DNA from: Subtercola sp. PAMC28395
Lineage (GTDB): Bacteria; Actinomycetota; Actinomycetes; Actinomycetales; Microbacteriaceae
Assembly: GCF_018889995.1 (NCBI RefSeq)
Contig: NZ_CP076547.1
Span: 2,108,001 to 2,172,000 of the forward strand
DNA: 64,000 bases
Reading direction: 5' to 3'
This document shows, in pieces, positions 54,838 through 63,571 of this stretch. The position numbers and the translations under genes were made by a program. The notes beneath the pieces are model-generated. The model was not told the DNA's origin. It worked only from the letters and a program-made list of their open reading frames with translations, and made no database searches. Position 1 is the stretch's first letter, and the number at the start of each line of letters is the position of its first letter.

Positions 54838-55503
54838 ATGACTACCGGCATAGCGACAGACGAACAGGCATTGCCCGCCCTCGCAGACGAGCCCGTCGAC
54901 CTGACGATCAGCCGGAGCGACCGCGTCTTCGCAGGCAAGATCTGGGACGTGCGGAGCGAGACCTTCGACTACAACGGCGAGAACGTGCTGAGGGAGTTCG
55001 TCGATCATCCGGGCGCCGTTGCGGTGCTCGCACTCGACGACAACGACCGCGTGCTGCTCATCAAGCAGTACCGACACCCGGTTCGCAGCCGCGAATGGGA
55101 GATCCCTGCGGGTCTCCTCGATGTGACGGGCGAGGATTTCCTGGTCGGTGCGCAGCGTGAACTGGCCGAAGAGGCCGACCTCGAAGCCGCGGAGTGGAGC
55201 GTGCTTCTCGACTACGCGACAACACCGGGCGGCAACAACGAGCTCATTCGCATCTACCTGGCCCGCGGGCTGCGTGCGACGGAGTCGACGTTCGAACGCA
55301 CCGATGAAGAAGCCGACATGGAGCTTCGCTGGGTCGGCCTCGACGAGGTGGTGCAAGCCGTGCTCGCCGGCCGCATCCAGAACCCGTCGCTCGTGATCGC
55401 CTCGCTGGCCGCCCACGCCTCGCGCCAGTCGGACTGGGCCTCGCTCCAGCCTGGGGATGCCCCCTGGCCGGAGTGGACCCGGCTGCACCCGGTCGCCGAC
55501 TGA
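54838..55503 (+). CDS. Nudix hydrolase (ADP-ribose pyrophosphatase type)
   Basis: The 221-residue protein has a Nudix box with the REx2EE core (QRELAEEADL, about 106-115) preceded by GLLDVTGEDFL, and the WEIPAGLLD segment of ADP-ribose pyrophosphatases. These cleave ADP-ribose and similar nucleoside diphosphates. The order pyrG-Nudix-xerD is conserved in Actinobacteria (Rv1699-Rv1701, from memory). It starts 4 bp after pyrG. Confidence 0.9.
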   Translation: MTTGIATDEQALPALADEPVDLTISRSDRVFAGKIWDVRSETFDYNGENVLREFVDHPGAVAVLALDDNDRVLLIKQYRHPVRSREWEIPAGLLDVTGEDFLVGAQRELAEEADLEAAEWSVLLDYATTPGGNNELIRIYLARGLRATESTFERTDEEADMELRWVGLDEVVQAVLAGRIQNPSLVIASLAAHASRQSDWASLQPGDAPWPEWTRLHPVAD

Positions 55504-55565
55504 CTCTCCCCTCGACTCACGAATACCGAAACACCGACTCCGTCGCCCAGAGCCTGCAGCCGACA

Positions 55566-56564
55566 ATGCCGACCGAACGAACGCCGCTCGACGTTCTGAT
55601 CGACGGGTATCTCCGGCACCTGGCGATCGAGCGCGGGCTCTCGGCCAATACGCTGGCAGCCTATCGTCGCGACCTCGCACGGTATTCCGTGTGGCTTGGG
55701 GCACAGGGCGTGACGGGCATCGAGAGTGTCGGCGAAGCCCAGATCGGCGCCTTCACCCGGCAGCTGGTCGCCGCAACGTCTGTTGCGAGCGTGCCCGCCG
55801 TGGCAGAGGATGCTGTCGCTGGGCCAGACGAGTTTCAGGATGCGGCTGCGCCGGTGCGCCTCGCGCCGTCGTCGGTCGCCCGCATCATGTCGTCGGTGCG
55901 CGGCCTGCACAAGTTTCTCGCCGAGGAAGGCGTCGTCTCGAACAATGTGGCCCGAGAGGTGAAGCCTCCGAAGCTCGGCACGAAGCTGCCCAAGGCCATC
56001 TCGATCGAGCAGATGACGGCTCTCCTCGACGGGACAGGGGGCGATGACCCGGCTGCACTCCGAGACCGCGCCCTGCTCGAACTTCTCTACGCGACGGGAG
56101 CACGGATCTCGGAGATCGTCGCCCTCAACGTCGACGACGTCCCCGACGACTCGGACTTCGTGCGGGTCGTCGGCAAGGGCAGCAAGCAGCGCCTTGTTCC
56201 GGTCGGCAGTTTTGCCCGCGCAGCGCTGCAGACGTACCTGGTGCGCGTGAGGCCGCTGTACTCGGCCCGCGGCCGGTCGACGCCGGCGCTCTTTCTGGGG
56301 CTGCGCGGCGACAGGTTGAGTCGCCAGGGGGCCTGGCTGATCATCCAGTCGGCGGCCCGGCGTGCGGGGCTCGAACAGCACATCTCGCCGCACACGTTCC
56401 GGCACTCGTTCGCCACACACCTGATCGCCGGTGGTGCGGACGTGCGGGTGGTCCAGGAACTATTGGGCCACTCCTCGGTGACCACAACGCAGATCTATAC
56501 GCACGTCACCGCCGATACGCTTCGTGACATGTACCAGAGCGCGCATCCTCGAGCCCGCGGATGA
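55566..56564 (+). CDS. xerD: Tyrosine recombinase XerD
   Basis: XerD with XerC resolves chromosome dimers at dif, activated by FtsK. The 332-residue protein has the N-terminal core-binding domain (about 8-125) and a catalytic domain with Arg180 (GARISEI), His276-x-x-Arg279, His302 (LGHSS) and nucleophile Tyr311. About 25 residues rich in Ala, Val, Pro and Asp (about 75-100) are inserted in the N-domain compared with 300-residue XerD. The ATG at 55566 has no strong ribosome-binding site; longer starts exist in frame. XerC would lie elsewhere. Confidence 0.93.
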   Translation: MPTERTPLDVLIDGYLRHLAIERGLSANTLAAYRRDLARYSVWLGAQGVTGIESVGEAQIGAFTRQLVAATSVASVPAVAEDAVAGPDEFQDAAAPVRLAPSSVARIMSSVRGLHKFLAEEGVVSNNVAREVKPPKLGTKLPKAISIEQMTALLDGTGGDDPAALRDRALLELLYATGARISEIVALNVDDVPDDSDFVRVVGKGSKQRLVPVGSFARAALQTYLVRVRPLYSARGRSTPALFLGLRGDRLSRQGAWLIIQSAARRAGLEQHISPHTFRHSFATHLIAGGADVRVVQELLGHSSVTTTQIYTHVTADTLRDMYQSAHPRARG

Positions 56565-56620
56565 GCGCGCGCGTGTGTCACACGCTGACGCACCTCCACA
56601 GCTCGGGTGCCTGCGGGCCC

Positions 56621-56626
56621 TAGAAT
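56621..56626 (+). promoter_or_regulatory. -10 element TAGAAT for the parA-scpAB operon
   Basis: TAGAAT lies 47 bp before the chosen parA start, in the only real gap (about 110 bp) before parA-scpA-scpB-rluB. A leader with AAGGAG follows. Confidence 0.45.
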
Positions 56627-56673
56627 CGCAGTACCGCCCTGGGAGAGGTCGGGGCGAGTAAGGAGCAGTGCCT

Positions 56674-57564
56674 GTGACGGCGAAGAAGAACAGCCTTGCC
56701 GCCGAGTTGCCGGGCCTTGAATCGCCCGTTCTCGGCCCGACCGGTCGGCCGCTGAGGCAGTTTCCGAAGCCCGCTCCGCTCACGAGCCACGGCCCCGCGC
56801 GCATCATCTCGCTCTGCAACCAGAAGGGCGGTGTCGGCAAGACCACGACGACCGTGAACCTGGGTGCGACACTCGCCGAAGACGGCCGCCGGGTTCTCGC
56901 TATCGACTTCGACCCGCAGGGTGCCCTTTCGGCGGGCCTCGGGGTCGACACGCACGACGGCCTCACCATCTATGACCTGCTGCTCGGCACCGCCAAAGAT
57001 CCGCACGACGCGATCAAGTCGACCAGCGTGCCGAACTTCGACATCATTCCGGCGAACATCGACCTCTCGGCGGCCGAAGTGCACCTCATCAACGAGGTCG
57101 CCCGCGAGACGATCCTCGCCCGAGTGCTCCGCAAGGTCTCCGACGAGTACGACGTCATTCTGATCGACTGCCAGCCCTCGCTCGGGCTGCTCACCGTGAA
57201 CGCGTTGACGGCGAGCCACGGCGTGCTGATTCCACTGGAGTGCGAGTTCTTCGCGCTTCGCGGCGTCGCGCTGCTAGTTGAGACGATCGAGAAGGTTCGC
57301 GATCGACTGAACCCCGCCATCAAACTCGACGGAATCCTCGCCACCATGTACGACTCGCGGACCCTGCATTCGCGCGAGGTGATGCAGCGCGTCGTCGATG
57401 CCTTCGGCGCCGATGTGCTCGAGACGGTCATCGGCCGCACGATCAAGTTCCCTGACGCGAGCGTGTCGGGCACTCCGATCACACAGTTCGCCCCCGATCA
57501 TCCGGCAGCGAATGCCTATCGGCAACTTGCTCGCGAATTGGTCTTCCGTGGCGCGGTCGCCTGA
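56674..57564 (+). CDS. ParA-family ATPase
   Basis: The 296-residue protein has the deviant Walker A KGGVGKTT (51-58), the A' motif AIDFDPQGALSAGLG and Walker B VILIDCQPSLG. It is the ParA/Soj relative that stands alone before scpAB in Actinobacteria (Rv1708, from memory), with no parB or parS next to it. It is therefore not the main origin-segregation ParA. GTG 56674 was chosen because AGGAG (56661-56665) is 8 nt away; GTG 56668 would be only 2 nt away. Confidence 0.9.
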   Translation: MTAKKNSLAAELPGLESPVLGPTGRPLRQFPKPAPLTSHGPARIISLCNQKGGVGKTTTTVNLGATLAEDGRRVLAIDFDPQGALSAGLGVDTHDGLTIYDLLLGTAKDPHDAIKSTSVPNFDIIPANIDLSAAEVHLINEVARETILARVLRKVSDEYDVILIDCQPSLGLLTVNALTASHGVLIPLECEFFALRGVALLVETIEKVRDRLNPAIKLDGILATMYDSRTLHSREVMQRVVDAFGADVLETVIGRTIKFPDASVSGTPITQFAPDHPAANAYRQLARELVFRGAVA

Positions 57565-57619
57565 AGCGACCCCTACGACCGGGCGGCGACAGCTCGCGAC
57601 ATCAGGTCGCGGTCGGAGC

Positions 57620-58468
57620 GTGACAGCGGCGGCCAGCGTCGATGATTCCTCCACTGCAGGAGTTGACGGAGCCGTGGGCTCGGCGCCCGGCGGGTTCTCG
57701 CTGCGCCTGTCGAACTTCGAGGGGCCGTTCGACCTCCTGCTGTCGCTGATCTCGAAGCACGAAGTCGACATCACTGACATCGCGCTGAGTGTGGTCACCG
57801 ATGAGTTCATCAGCTACCTCAAAGACCTCGACTCCGAAGAGGAGCTGGAACGGGCATCCGAGTTCCTTGTCGTCGCCGCGACCCTGCTCGACCTGAAGAT
57901 CGTGGGGTTGTTGCCGCAGGGTGAGCTGGTCGATGCCGAAGATGTGGCGCTGCTCGAAGCTCGCGACCTGCTGTTTGCCCGGCTCCTTCAATACCGAGCC
58001 TTCAAGCAGGTCTCTGCCTGGTTCAGCTCCCACTTCGACGACGAGACCGGCCGGCACGCGCGGGCGGTGCGGCTCGAAGAGAAGTACCGTCAGAGCGCCC
58101 CCGACCTGGTGTGGACGCTCAGCGCCGACGATTTCGCCGCGTTGGCGATGCTCGCGCTGACCCCACGCGAGGTTCCTGTCGTGGGGCTCGAACACCTGCA
58201 TGCCCCGCTCGTCAGTATTCGCGAGCAGGCGGCGCACGTCGTCGTGATGCTGCGGGGCGGCGAGCCGGTGACCTTCCAGCGGCTGATTGCGGGAATCGTC
58301 GAGAAGGGCGTCGTCGTCGCCCGGTTTCTCGCGGTTCTGGAGTTGTATCGCCGCTCGGCCGTGTCGTTCGAGCAGCTCGAGCCGCTCGGCGAACTCACTC
58401 TCCGCTGGACGGCAGAATCCTGGTCAGAAGAGAGCCTGTCGAACCTCGGAGCAGACTATGACAACTGA
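57620..58468 (+). CDS. scpA: Segregation and condensation protein A
   Basis: ScpA is the kleisin that links the SMC heads. The 282-residue protein has the N-terminal SMC-neck-binding part (LRLSNFEGPFDLLLSLISKHEVDITDIALSVVTDEFI, in two stretches) and the ELERASEFLVVAATLLDLKI block. A C-terminal winged-helix part ends LTLRWTAE. The start is uncertain: GTG 57620 has a nearby GGTCGGAG, while GTG 57548 would overlap parA by 17 bp and add 24 residues. scpB overlaps by 11 bp. Confidence 0.92.
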   Translation: MTAAASVDDSSTAGVDGAVGSAPGGFSLRLSNFEGPFDLLLSLISKHEVDITDIALSVVTDEFISYLKDLDSEEELERASEFLVVAATLLDLKIVGLLPQGELVDAEDVALLEARDLLFARLLQYRAFKQVSAWFSSHFDDETGRHARAVRLEEKYRQSAPDLVWTLSADDFAALAMLALTPREVPVVGLEHLHAPLVSIREQAAHVVVMLRGGEPVTFQRLIAGIVEKGVVVARFLAVLELYRRSAVSFEQLEPLGELTLRWTAESWSEESLSNLGADYDN

Positions 58469-59219
58469 AGCCACGCCGGTTGCGCCGGTGCCAGCCGCAG
58501 AGCAGGCGCCCGTCTCCGCGGCAGAGACCACCTCAGCGACAGCGGCCATGACAGCGACAGCGGCCATGACAGCGACCGCAACGGGGTCAGCGCCGGTGTC
58601 AGCGCCAGAGGCCGAGGCCGAAGCCGACGTGGATGCCCGGCCCTTCGACCTCGAACGCGCCCTCGAGGCGATTCTCATGGTGGCCGACGAACCCCAGGGT
58701 CTCGTGACGCTTGCCACCACCCTCGGCCGGCCGGTCGCGGCCGTGCGCCAGAGCATCGAACGGCTCGTTGACGACTACGATGGAGTGAGCAGCGCGGCCC
58801 CCGGGGGAGCTGGTGGCGGCGTACGTCGCGGTTTCGAACTGCGCGAGGTCGCGGGCGGTTGGCGCCTGTATGTGCGCCCCGAGTACGACCGGGTCGTGCG
58901 CGAGTTCGTGGTCACCGAGAACCCGTCGAGGCTCTCCCAGGCCGCCCTTGAGACGCTCTCGGTCATCGCCTACAAGCAACCTGTGACGCGGAGTGCCGTC
59001 GCGGCGATTCGTGCGGTCAACGTGGATTCGGTCATCCGGACCCTGCTCGGTCGCGGCCTCATCACCGAGGTTTCGACCGACAACGAAACCGGTGCCATTT
59101 ACTATGGAACGACAGACTTACTGCTGACGCAGCTCGGCATCAACAGCCTCGACGAGCTGCCCAAGATTTCACCACTCCTGGCCGATGGTGCGGAGGGTTT
59201 CGATGACCAATTTCACTGA
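58458..59219 (+). CDS. scpB: Segregation and condensation protein B
   Basis: ScpB dimers bind ScpA in the SMC-kleisin complex. The 253-residue protein has an Ala/Thr/Pro-rich tail of about 55 residues, then two winged-helix domains (about 58-235) with the family segment RLSQAALETLSVIAYKQPVTRSAVAAIRAVNVDSVIRTLL (in two parts) and GLITEV. The start overlaps scpA by 11 bp and the stop overlaps rluB by 17 bp, so coupling is tight. Confidence 0.93.
   Translation: MTTEATPVAPVPAAEQAPVSAAETTSATAAMTATAAMTATATGSAPVSAPEAEAEADVDARPFDLERALEAILMVADEPQGLVTLATTLGRPVAAVRQSIERLVDDYDGVSSAAPGGAGGGVRRGFELREVAGGWRLYVRPEYDRVVREFVVTENPSRLSQAALETLSVIAYKQPVTRSAVAAIRAVNVDSVIRTLLGRGLITEVSTDNETGAIYYGTTDLLLTQLGINSLDELPKISPLLADGAEGFDDQFH
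58536..58571 (+). repeat. 18-bp exact tandem repeat in scpB
   Basis: GCGACAGCGGCCATGACA occurs twice in tandem, in frame, and encodes ATAAMT twice in the disordered N-terminal tail of ScpB. Length variation would be tolerated. Confidence 0.85.
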
Positions 59220-60120
59220 CAGTCCTGATTTCGAGGGTCACTCCGGCGACGGGCGGGCAGGGGAGCAGCCAGATGGCGTGCGGCTGCAGAAGGTTCTCGC
59301 TTCGGCAGGGGTCGCCTCCCGGCGCGTCTCCGAAGACCTGATCACCGCCGGGCGCGTTCGCGTCAACGGCGAGATCGTTCGTGAACTCGGGCGCAGAATC
59401 AACCCCGAGACCGACAAGGTGGCTGTCGACAACCAGGCCGTGCAGCTCGACACGACCAAGCGCTACGTCATGCTCAACAAGCCGGTCGGCATCGTCAGCT
59501 CGCTTTCCGACCAGCACGGCCGGCCCGACCTTTCGCGATACACATCGCAGTTCGAGGAACGCCTGTTCAACGTCGGGCGCCTCGACGCCGAGACGTCGGG
59601 CCTGCTCATCCTGACGAACGACGGTGAGCTCGCCCACGTGCTGGCACACCCGTCGTTCGGCGTGATGAAGACCTACATCGCCCAGGTCGAGGGGCGCGTC
59701 ACGGCCCAGACGATCGCGAAGCTCATCAAGGGCGTCGAGCTCGACGACGGGCCTATCGTCGCCGATAAGGCGCGACTGCTCGACAGTTCTGCGGGCAACA
59801 GCCTCGTGGAGGTGACGCTTCACTCCGGGCGCAACCGCATTGTGCGACGGATGCTCGAAGAAGTCGGTCACCCGGTTCTCGAACTTGTTCGGCGCCAGTT
59901 CGGGCCGTTGCACCTCGGCTCGCTGAAGGCGGGGGAGCTGCGCGACCTGAACCGTGACGAACTCGGTGCGCTGCTGACGCTGTCGCGCGTGGCTACCGCG
60001 CCGGGAGCCGATGCTGCGGCAGTTTCGGCCACTGCGGCCCGGTCTGGGTCGACTGGGTCGTCGGCCGGCTCGGGGCACTCCTCCTCCACAGGCGAGAAGA
60101 AGCCCGCACGTTCGAAGTAG
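59203..60120 (+). CDS. rluB: 23S rRNA pseudouridine synthase RluB type
   Basis: This enzyme makes pseudouridine at 23S position 2605 (E. coli numbering) or the equivalent. The 305-residue protein has an N-terminal S4 domain (about 25-85, RLQKVLASAGVASRRVSEDLITAGRV) and the RsuA/RluB catalytic core with Asp128 in GRLDAETSGLLILTNDG. A Ser/Ala/Gly-rich basic tail follows. ATG 59203 has GGAGG at 59192-59196. It follows scpB as in most Firmicutes and Actinobacteria. Confidence 0.93.
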   Translation: MTNFTDSPDFEGHSGDGRAGEQPDGVRLQKVLASAGVASRRVSEDLITAGRVRVNGEIVRELGRRINPETDKVAVDNQAVQLDTTKRYVMLNKPVGIVSSLSDQHGRPDLSRYTSQFEERLFNVGRLDAETSGLLILTNDGELAHVLAHPSFGVMKTYIAQVEGRVTAQTIAKLIKGVELDDGPIVADKARLLDSSAGNSLVEVTLHSGRNRIVRRMLEEVGHPVLELVRRQFGPLHLGSLKAGELRDLNRDELGALLTLSRVATAPGADAAAVSATAARSGSTGSSAGSGHSSSTGEKKPARSK

Positions 60121-60187
60121 ATCGCAGCCTGCCAGTGGCGGGGCTGTAGCGTGAACATGTTCGTCTTGTGGTGTGAAGGGCAGTGTT

Positions 60188-61270
60188 GTGGTTGAGAGTC
60201 GTTTGACGGGGCCGGTGCGGGTTGTCGGCGTCGGCCTGCTCGGTACGAGCATCGGGCTCGGGCTACGCGCCCGCGGCGTCGAGGTGATTCTCGCCGATGC
60301 GTCGCCGACGCACCTCAGCATTGCCGTCGACTACGGTGCCGGCCGCGTGGCTGCCGAGGGAGACGAGCCCCAGCTCATCGTGGTCTGCGTTCCGCCCGAC
60401 GTCACTGCCAGAGTCGTCGCGGCAGAGCTCGAAGCGTTTCCGCGGGCGATCGTCACCGACGTGGCCAGCGTCAAGCTGGCACCCCTGCACGAGCTTCGTG
60501 CGGCCGGGGCAGATGTGTCGCGATACGTCGGCACGCACCCGATGGCCGGTGCTGAGCGCGGCGGCCCGCTCTCGGGCCGGGTCGACCTCTTCGTGGGCAG
60601 GCCCTGGGTCGTCGCAGCGCACGACGGCATCTCGTACCAGCGCGGCAGCGTCATCGACGACCTCATCCTCGATCTTGGTGGCTCTCTCGTGGAGATGACG
60701 CCAGAGGCACACGACCGCAGTGTGGCGCTCGTCTCGCACGTGCCCCAGGTCGTCTCCTCGCTCATGGCGAGGCGCCTGGTCGACGCGCCGGGTGCTGCTG
60801 TGAACCTGGCTGGCCAGGGGCTTCGAGACGTGACCCGCATCGCTGCGAGCGACCCCGAACTGTGGGTGCAGATTCTCGGGGCGAACGCGGCGCCTGTTGC
60901 GAGCATCCTGAGGCTCTTCAGCGACGATCTCGAGCGCATGATCGAGACTCTCGAGGCACCCGAGGCGGTGGGCGCGAGCCGTCGACTCGCCGAAGAGCTG
61001 GCCGGGGGCAATGCGGGTGTGGCACGGATTCCCGGCAAGCACGGGGTCGACCGCCGGTATGCGCAACTCGTGGTCATGGTCGACGACAGCCCCGGTGAGC
61101 TCGCGCGGCTGCTCGCCGAGATCGGTGAAGCGGGCGTGAACCTCGAAGACCTGCGCCTCGAACATTCGCCGGGGGCACAGATCGGGTTCGCCGACATCTC
61201 GGTTCTGCCGGAGCGCCTCGGGTACCTCGTGGAGTTCCTGCGGGCGCGCGGATGGCGGATCGCCGGATGA
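60188..61270 (+). CDS. tyrA: Prephenate dehydrogenase with ACT domain
   Basis: TyrA oxidises prephenate to 4-hydroxyphenylpyruvate for tyrosine synthesis. The 360-residue protein has the NAD-binding GVGLLGTS at 14-21, [11 protein letters not shown] with the catalytic His, and the [12 protein letters not shown] segment. A C-terminal ACT domain (about 290-360, [20 protein letters not shown]) suggests allosteric control by an aromatic amino acid. GTG 60188 has AAGGG 7 nt upstream; GTG 60173 is an alternative. The stop overlaps cmk. Confidence 0.93.
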   Translation: MVESRLTGPVRVVGVGLLGTSIGLGLRARGVEVILADASPTHLSIAVDYGAGRVAAEGDEPQLIVVCVPPDVTARVVAAELEAFPRAIVTDVASVKLAPLHELRAAGADVSRYVGTHPMAGAERGGPLSGRVDLFVGRPWVVAAHDGISYQRGSVIDDLILDLGGSLVEMTPEAHDRSVALVSHVPQVVSSLMARRLVDAPGAAVNLAGQGLRDVTRIAASDPELWVQILGANAAPVASILRLFSDDLERMIETLEAPEAVGASRRLAEELAGGNAGVARIPGKHGVDRRYAQLVVMVDDSPGELARLLAEIGEAGVNLEDLRLEHSPGAQIGFADISVLPERLGYLVEFLRARGWRIAG

Positions 61271-62037
61271 GCGGCCCAGAGAATTTCGTATCAGGGGAGC
61301 CAGACCCGGCCGACCTGGCCTCGGGGCCCCTCGATTCGACGCCAACAACCGTCGTCGTTGCCATCGACGGCCCGGCAGGCAGCGGCAAATCGAGCGTGAG
61401 CAAGCAGGCCGCCCTGAAGCTCGGCTACGCCTATCTCGATACGGGAGCCGCGTATCGGGCGCTGGCGTGGATGCTGCTCGACCGCGGGCTCGACGCGGAG
61501 AACCCCGCGGTGGTGGTCGAATCGCTGGCAGAATTCGACTTCACCATCGGAACAGAACCTGAGGGGTACTTCGTCAAAGTCGGCCCCGACGATGTCACCG
61601 TGGCGATCAGGGAGCCGTGGGTGACGAGCGAAGTGCGCCTTGTGGCTCGCCTTCCGGAGGTGCGTGCGCATCTCACGGAGATGTTCCGTTCGATCATCCG
61701 GAACACCTCGAAGCCCGGCATCGTGGTGGAGGGGCGTGACATCACGACGGTCGTCGCGCCGGATGCTACCGCCAGAATCCTGCTCACGGCGTCAGAAGAG
61801 GCTAGAATGGGTAGGCGTTCAGCAGAACTTGTCGATCAATCGGCCGCCGTCGTCGGTGAACAGCTCCGATCACGCGACCGGGCTGACTCCCGCGTCGTCG
61901 ACTTCATGAATGCCGCAGACGGTGTAACCACCGTCGATTCCACCGAACTCGACTTCGACCAGACCGTTTCAGCGGTGGTCGGGGTTGTCAATCTTGCTTC
62001 ATTGAGGGTTTTCCATGGTCAACATCCACAGCGCTGA
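61267..62037 (+). CDS. cmk: Cytidylate kinase
   Basis: Cmk phosphorylates CMP and dCMP. The 256-residue protein has the P-loop GPAGSGKS at 35-42, [13 protein letters not shown], and the [16 protein letters not shown] segment that binds CMP. About 25 non-conserved residues precede the core. The ATG overlaps the tyrA stop (ATGA). The 3' end overlaps der by 23 bp. Confidence 0.96.
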   Translation: MSGPENFVSGEPDPADLASGPLDSTPTTVVVAIDGPAGSGKSSVSKQAALKLGYAYLDTGAAYRALAWMLLDRGLDAENPAVVVESLAEFDFTIGTEPEGYFVKVGPDDVTVAIREPWVTSEVRLVARLPEVRAHLTEMFRSIIRNTSKPGIVVEGRDITTVVAPDATARILLTASEEARMGRRSAELVDQSAAVVGEQLRSRDRADSRVVDFMNAADGVTTVDSTELDFDQTVSAVVGVVNLASLRVFHGQHPQR

Positions 62038-63553
62038 CAAAGACACCGACGGCGACTTCGACGACTACCCAGCCGTCTCGAACGCGGTTGTCGAACGTCT
62101 CTCCGACCTCGACGAAGACCTGGTGTCGCGTCGGGCCGACGCGCTCCGCACCGGTCTCGCCGACTACGACCTGGGTGAAGACGACCTCGCCATCCTCGAC
62201 GCGGCGACCGAAGATCCCAACGCGATCACCTACCTGCCCGCGCTCCCGGTGCTCGCCATCGTGGGTCGCCCGAACGTCGGCAAGTCAGCGCTCGTCAACC
62301 GCATCATCGGTCGGCGCGAAGCCGTCGTCGAAGACACCCCCGGAGTCACGCGCGACCGCGTCAACTACAAGGCCGAATGGGCCGGTCGGCACTTCACCAT
62401 CGTCGACACCGGCGGCTGGGAGCCCGATGCCCGCGGCATCGACGCCTCTGTCGCCGCACAGGCCGAGATCGCGATCGACCTCGCCGACGCCGTACTGTTC
62501 GTCGTCGACGCCAACGTGGGCCCGACGGCCACCGACGAGCACGTCGTTCGCATGCTTCGCAAGACCAAGCGACCCGTCTTCGTCGCCGCGAACAAGATCG
62601 ACGACGTGCGCCAGGAGCCGAACGCGGCCGCACTCTGGTCACTCGGCCTCGGCAACCCGTACCCGGTCTCCGCACTTCACGGGCGTGGGGTCGCCGACCT
62701 GCTCGACCAGATCATGAAGGTGCTTCCTGAGGTCTCTGCCGTTGCCAAGCAGGAGGTGGGCGGCCCCCGTCGTGTCGCCATCCTCGGCCGGCCGAACGTC
62801 GGCAAGTCGTCACTGCTCAACCGCGCCGCCGGTGAAGAGCGGGTCGTCGTCAACGAGCTCGCGGGTACAACACGTGACCCGGTCGACGAGCAGGTCGAGA
62901 TCGCCGGCAAGATCTGGCGCTTCGTCGACACCGCCGGCATCCGTCGCCGCGTGCACCTGCAGCAGGGTGCCGACTTCTACGCTTCGCTTCGCACCTCGGC
63001 TGCACTCGAGAAGGCCGAAGTCGCCGTCGTGATGATCGACGTCTCGCAGCCGGTGAGCGAACAGGATGTTCGGATCATCGACCTCGTTCTCGAATCCGGC
63101 CGCGCCCTGGTGCTGGCCTTCAACAAGTGGGACCTGCTCGACGACGAACGCAGGCGCTACCTCGAACGCGAGATCGAGCAGGATCTCGCGCACGTGTCGT
63201 GGGCACCCCGCGTGAACATCTCGGCGAAGACCGGGCGCCACATGGAGAAGCTGGTACCGGCTCTCGAGCTTGCACTCGAGTCATGGGACACCCGTATCCC
63301 GACCGGAAAGTTCAACGCGTTCCTCGCAGAACTCACCGCCGAGCATCCTCACCCGGTTCGCGGCGGAAAGCAGCCGCGTATTCTGTTCGGCACCCAGGCG
63401 TCGTCACGCCCGCCGACATTCGTGCTGTTCACGACCGGTTTTCTCGACCCGGGCTACCGCCGGTATATCACGCGGCGCCTGCGCGAGATCTGGGGCTTCG
63501 AGGGCTCACCGGTCAACGTGAACATGCGCGTGCGCGAGAAGCGCAAGCGCTAG
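62015..63553 (+). CDS. der: Double-domain GTPase Der (EngA)
   Basis: Der acts in 50S subunit assembly. The 512-residue protein carries two G domains with P-loops GRPNVGKS at 84-91 and 258-265, each with its DTGG/DTAG and NKxD motifs, and a C-terminal KH-like domain (about 415-512). An acidic N-terminal extension of about 75 residues, typical for Actinobacteria, precedes G1. GAGGG at 62004-62008 precedes the ATG. Gene order cmk-der is conserved. Confidence 0.97.
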   Translation: MVNIHSADKDTDGDFDDYPAVSNAVVERLSDLDEDLVSRRADALRTGLADYDLGEDDLAILDAATEDPNAITYLPALPVLAIVGRPNVGKSALVNRIIGRREAVVEDTPGVTRDRVNYKAEWAGRHFTIVDTGGWEPDARGIDASVAAQAEIAIDLADAVLFVVDANVGPTATDEHVVRMLRKTKRPVFVAANKIDDVRQEPNAAALWSLGLGNPYPVSALHGRGVADLLDQIMKVLPEVSAVAKQEVGGPRRVAILGRPNVGKSSLLNRAAGEERVVVNELAGTTRDPVDEQVEIAGKIWRFVDTAGIRRRVHLQQGADFYASLRTSAALEKAEVAVVMIDVSQPVSEQDVRIIDLVLESGRALVLAFNKWDLLDDERRRYLEREIEQDLAHVSWAPRVNISAKTGRHMEKLVPALELALESWDTRIPTGKFNAFLAELTAEHPHPVRGGKQPRILFGTQASSRPPTFVLFTTGFLDPGYRRYITRRLREIWGFEGSPVNVNMRVREKRKR

Positions 63554-63571
63554 CACTGGCACCCGCTTCTC

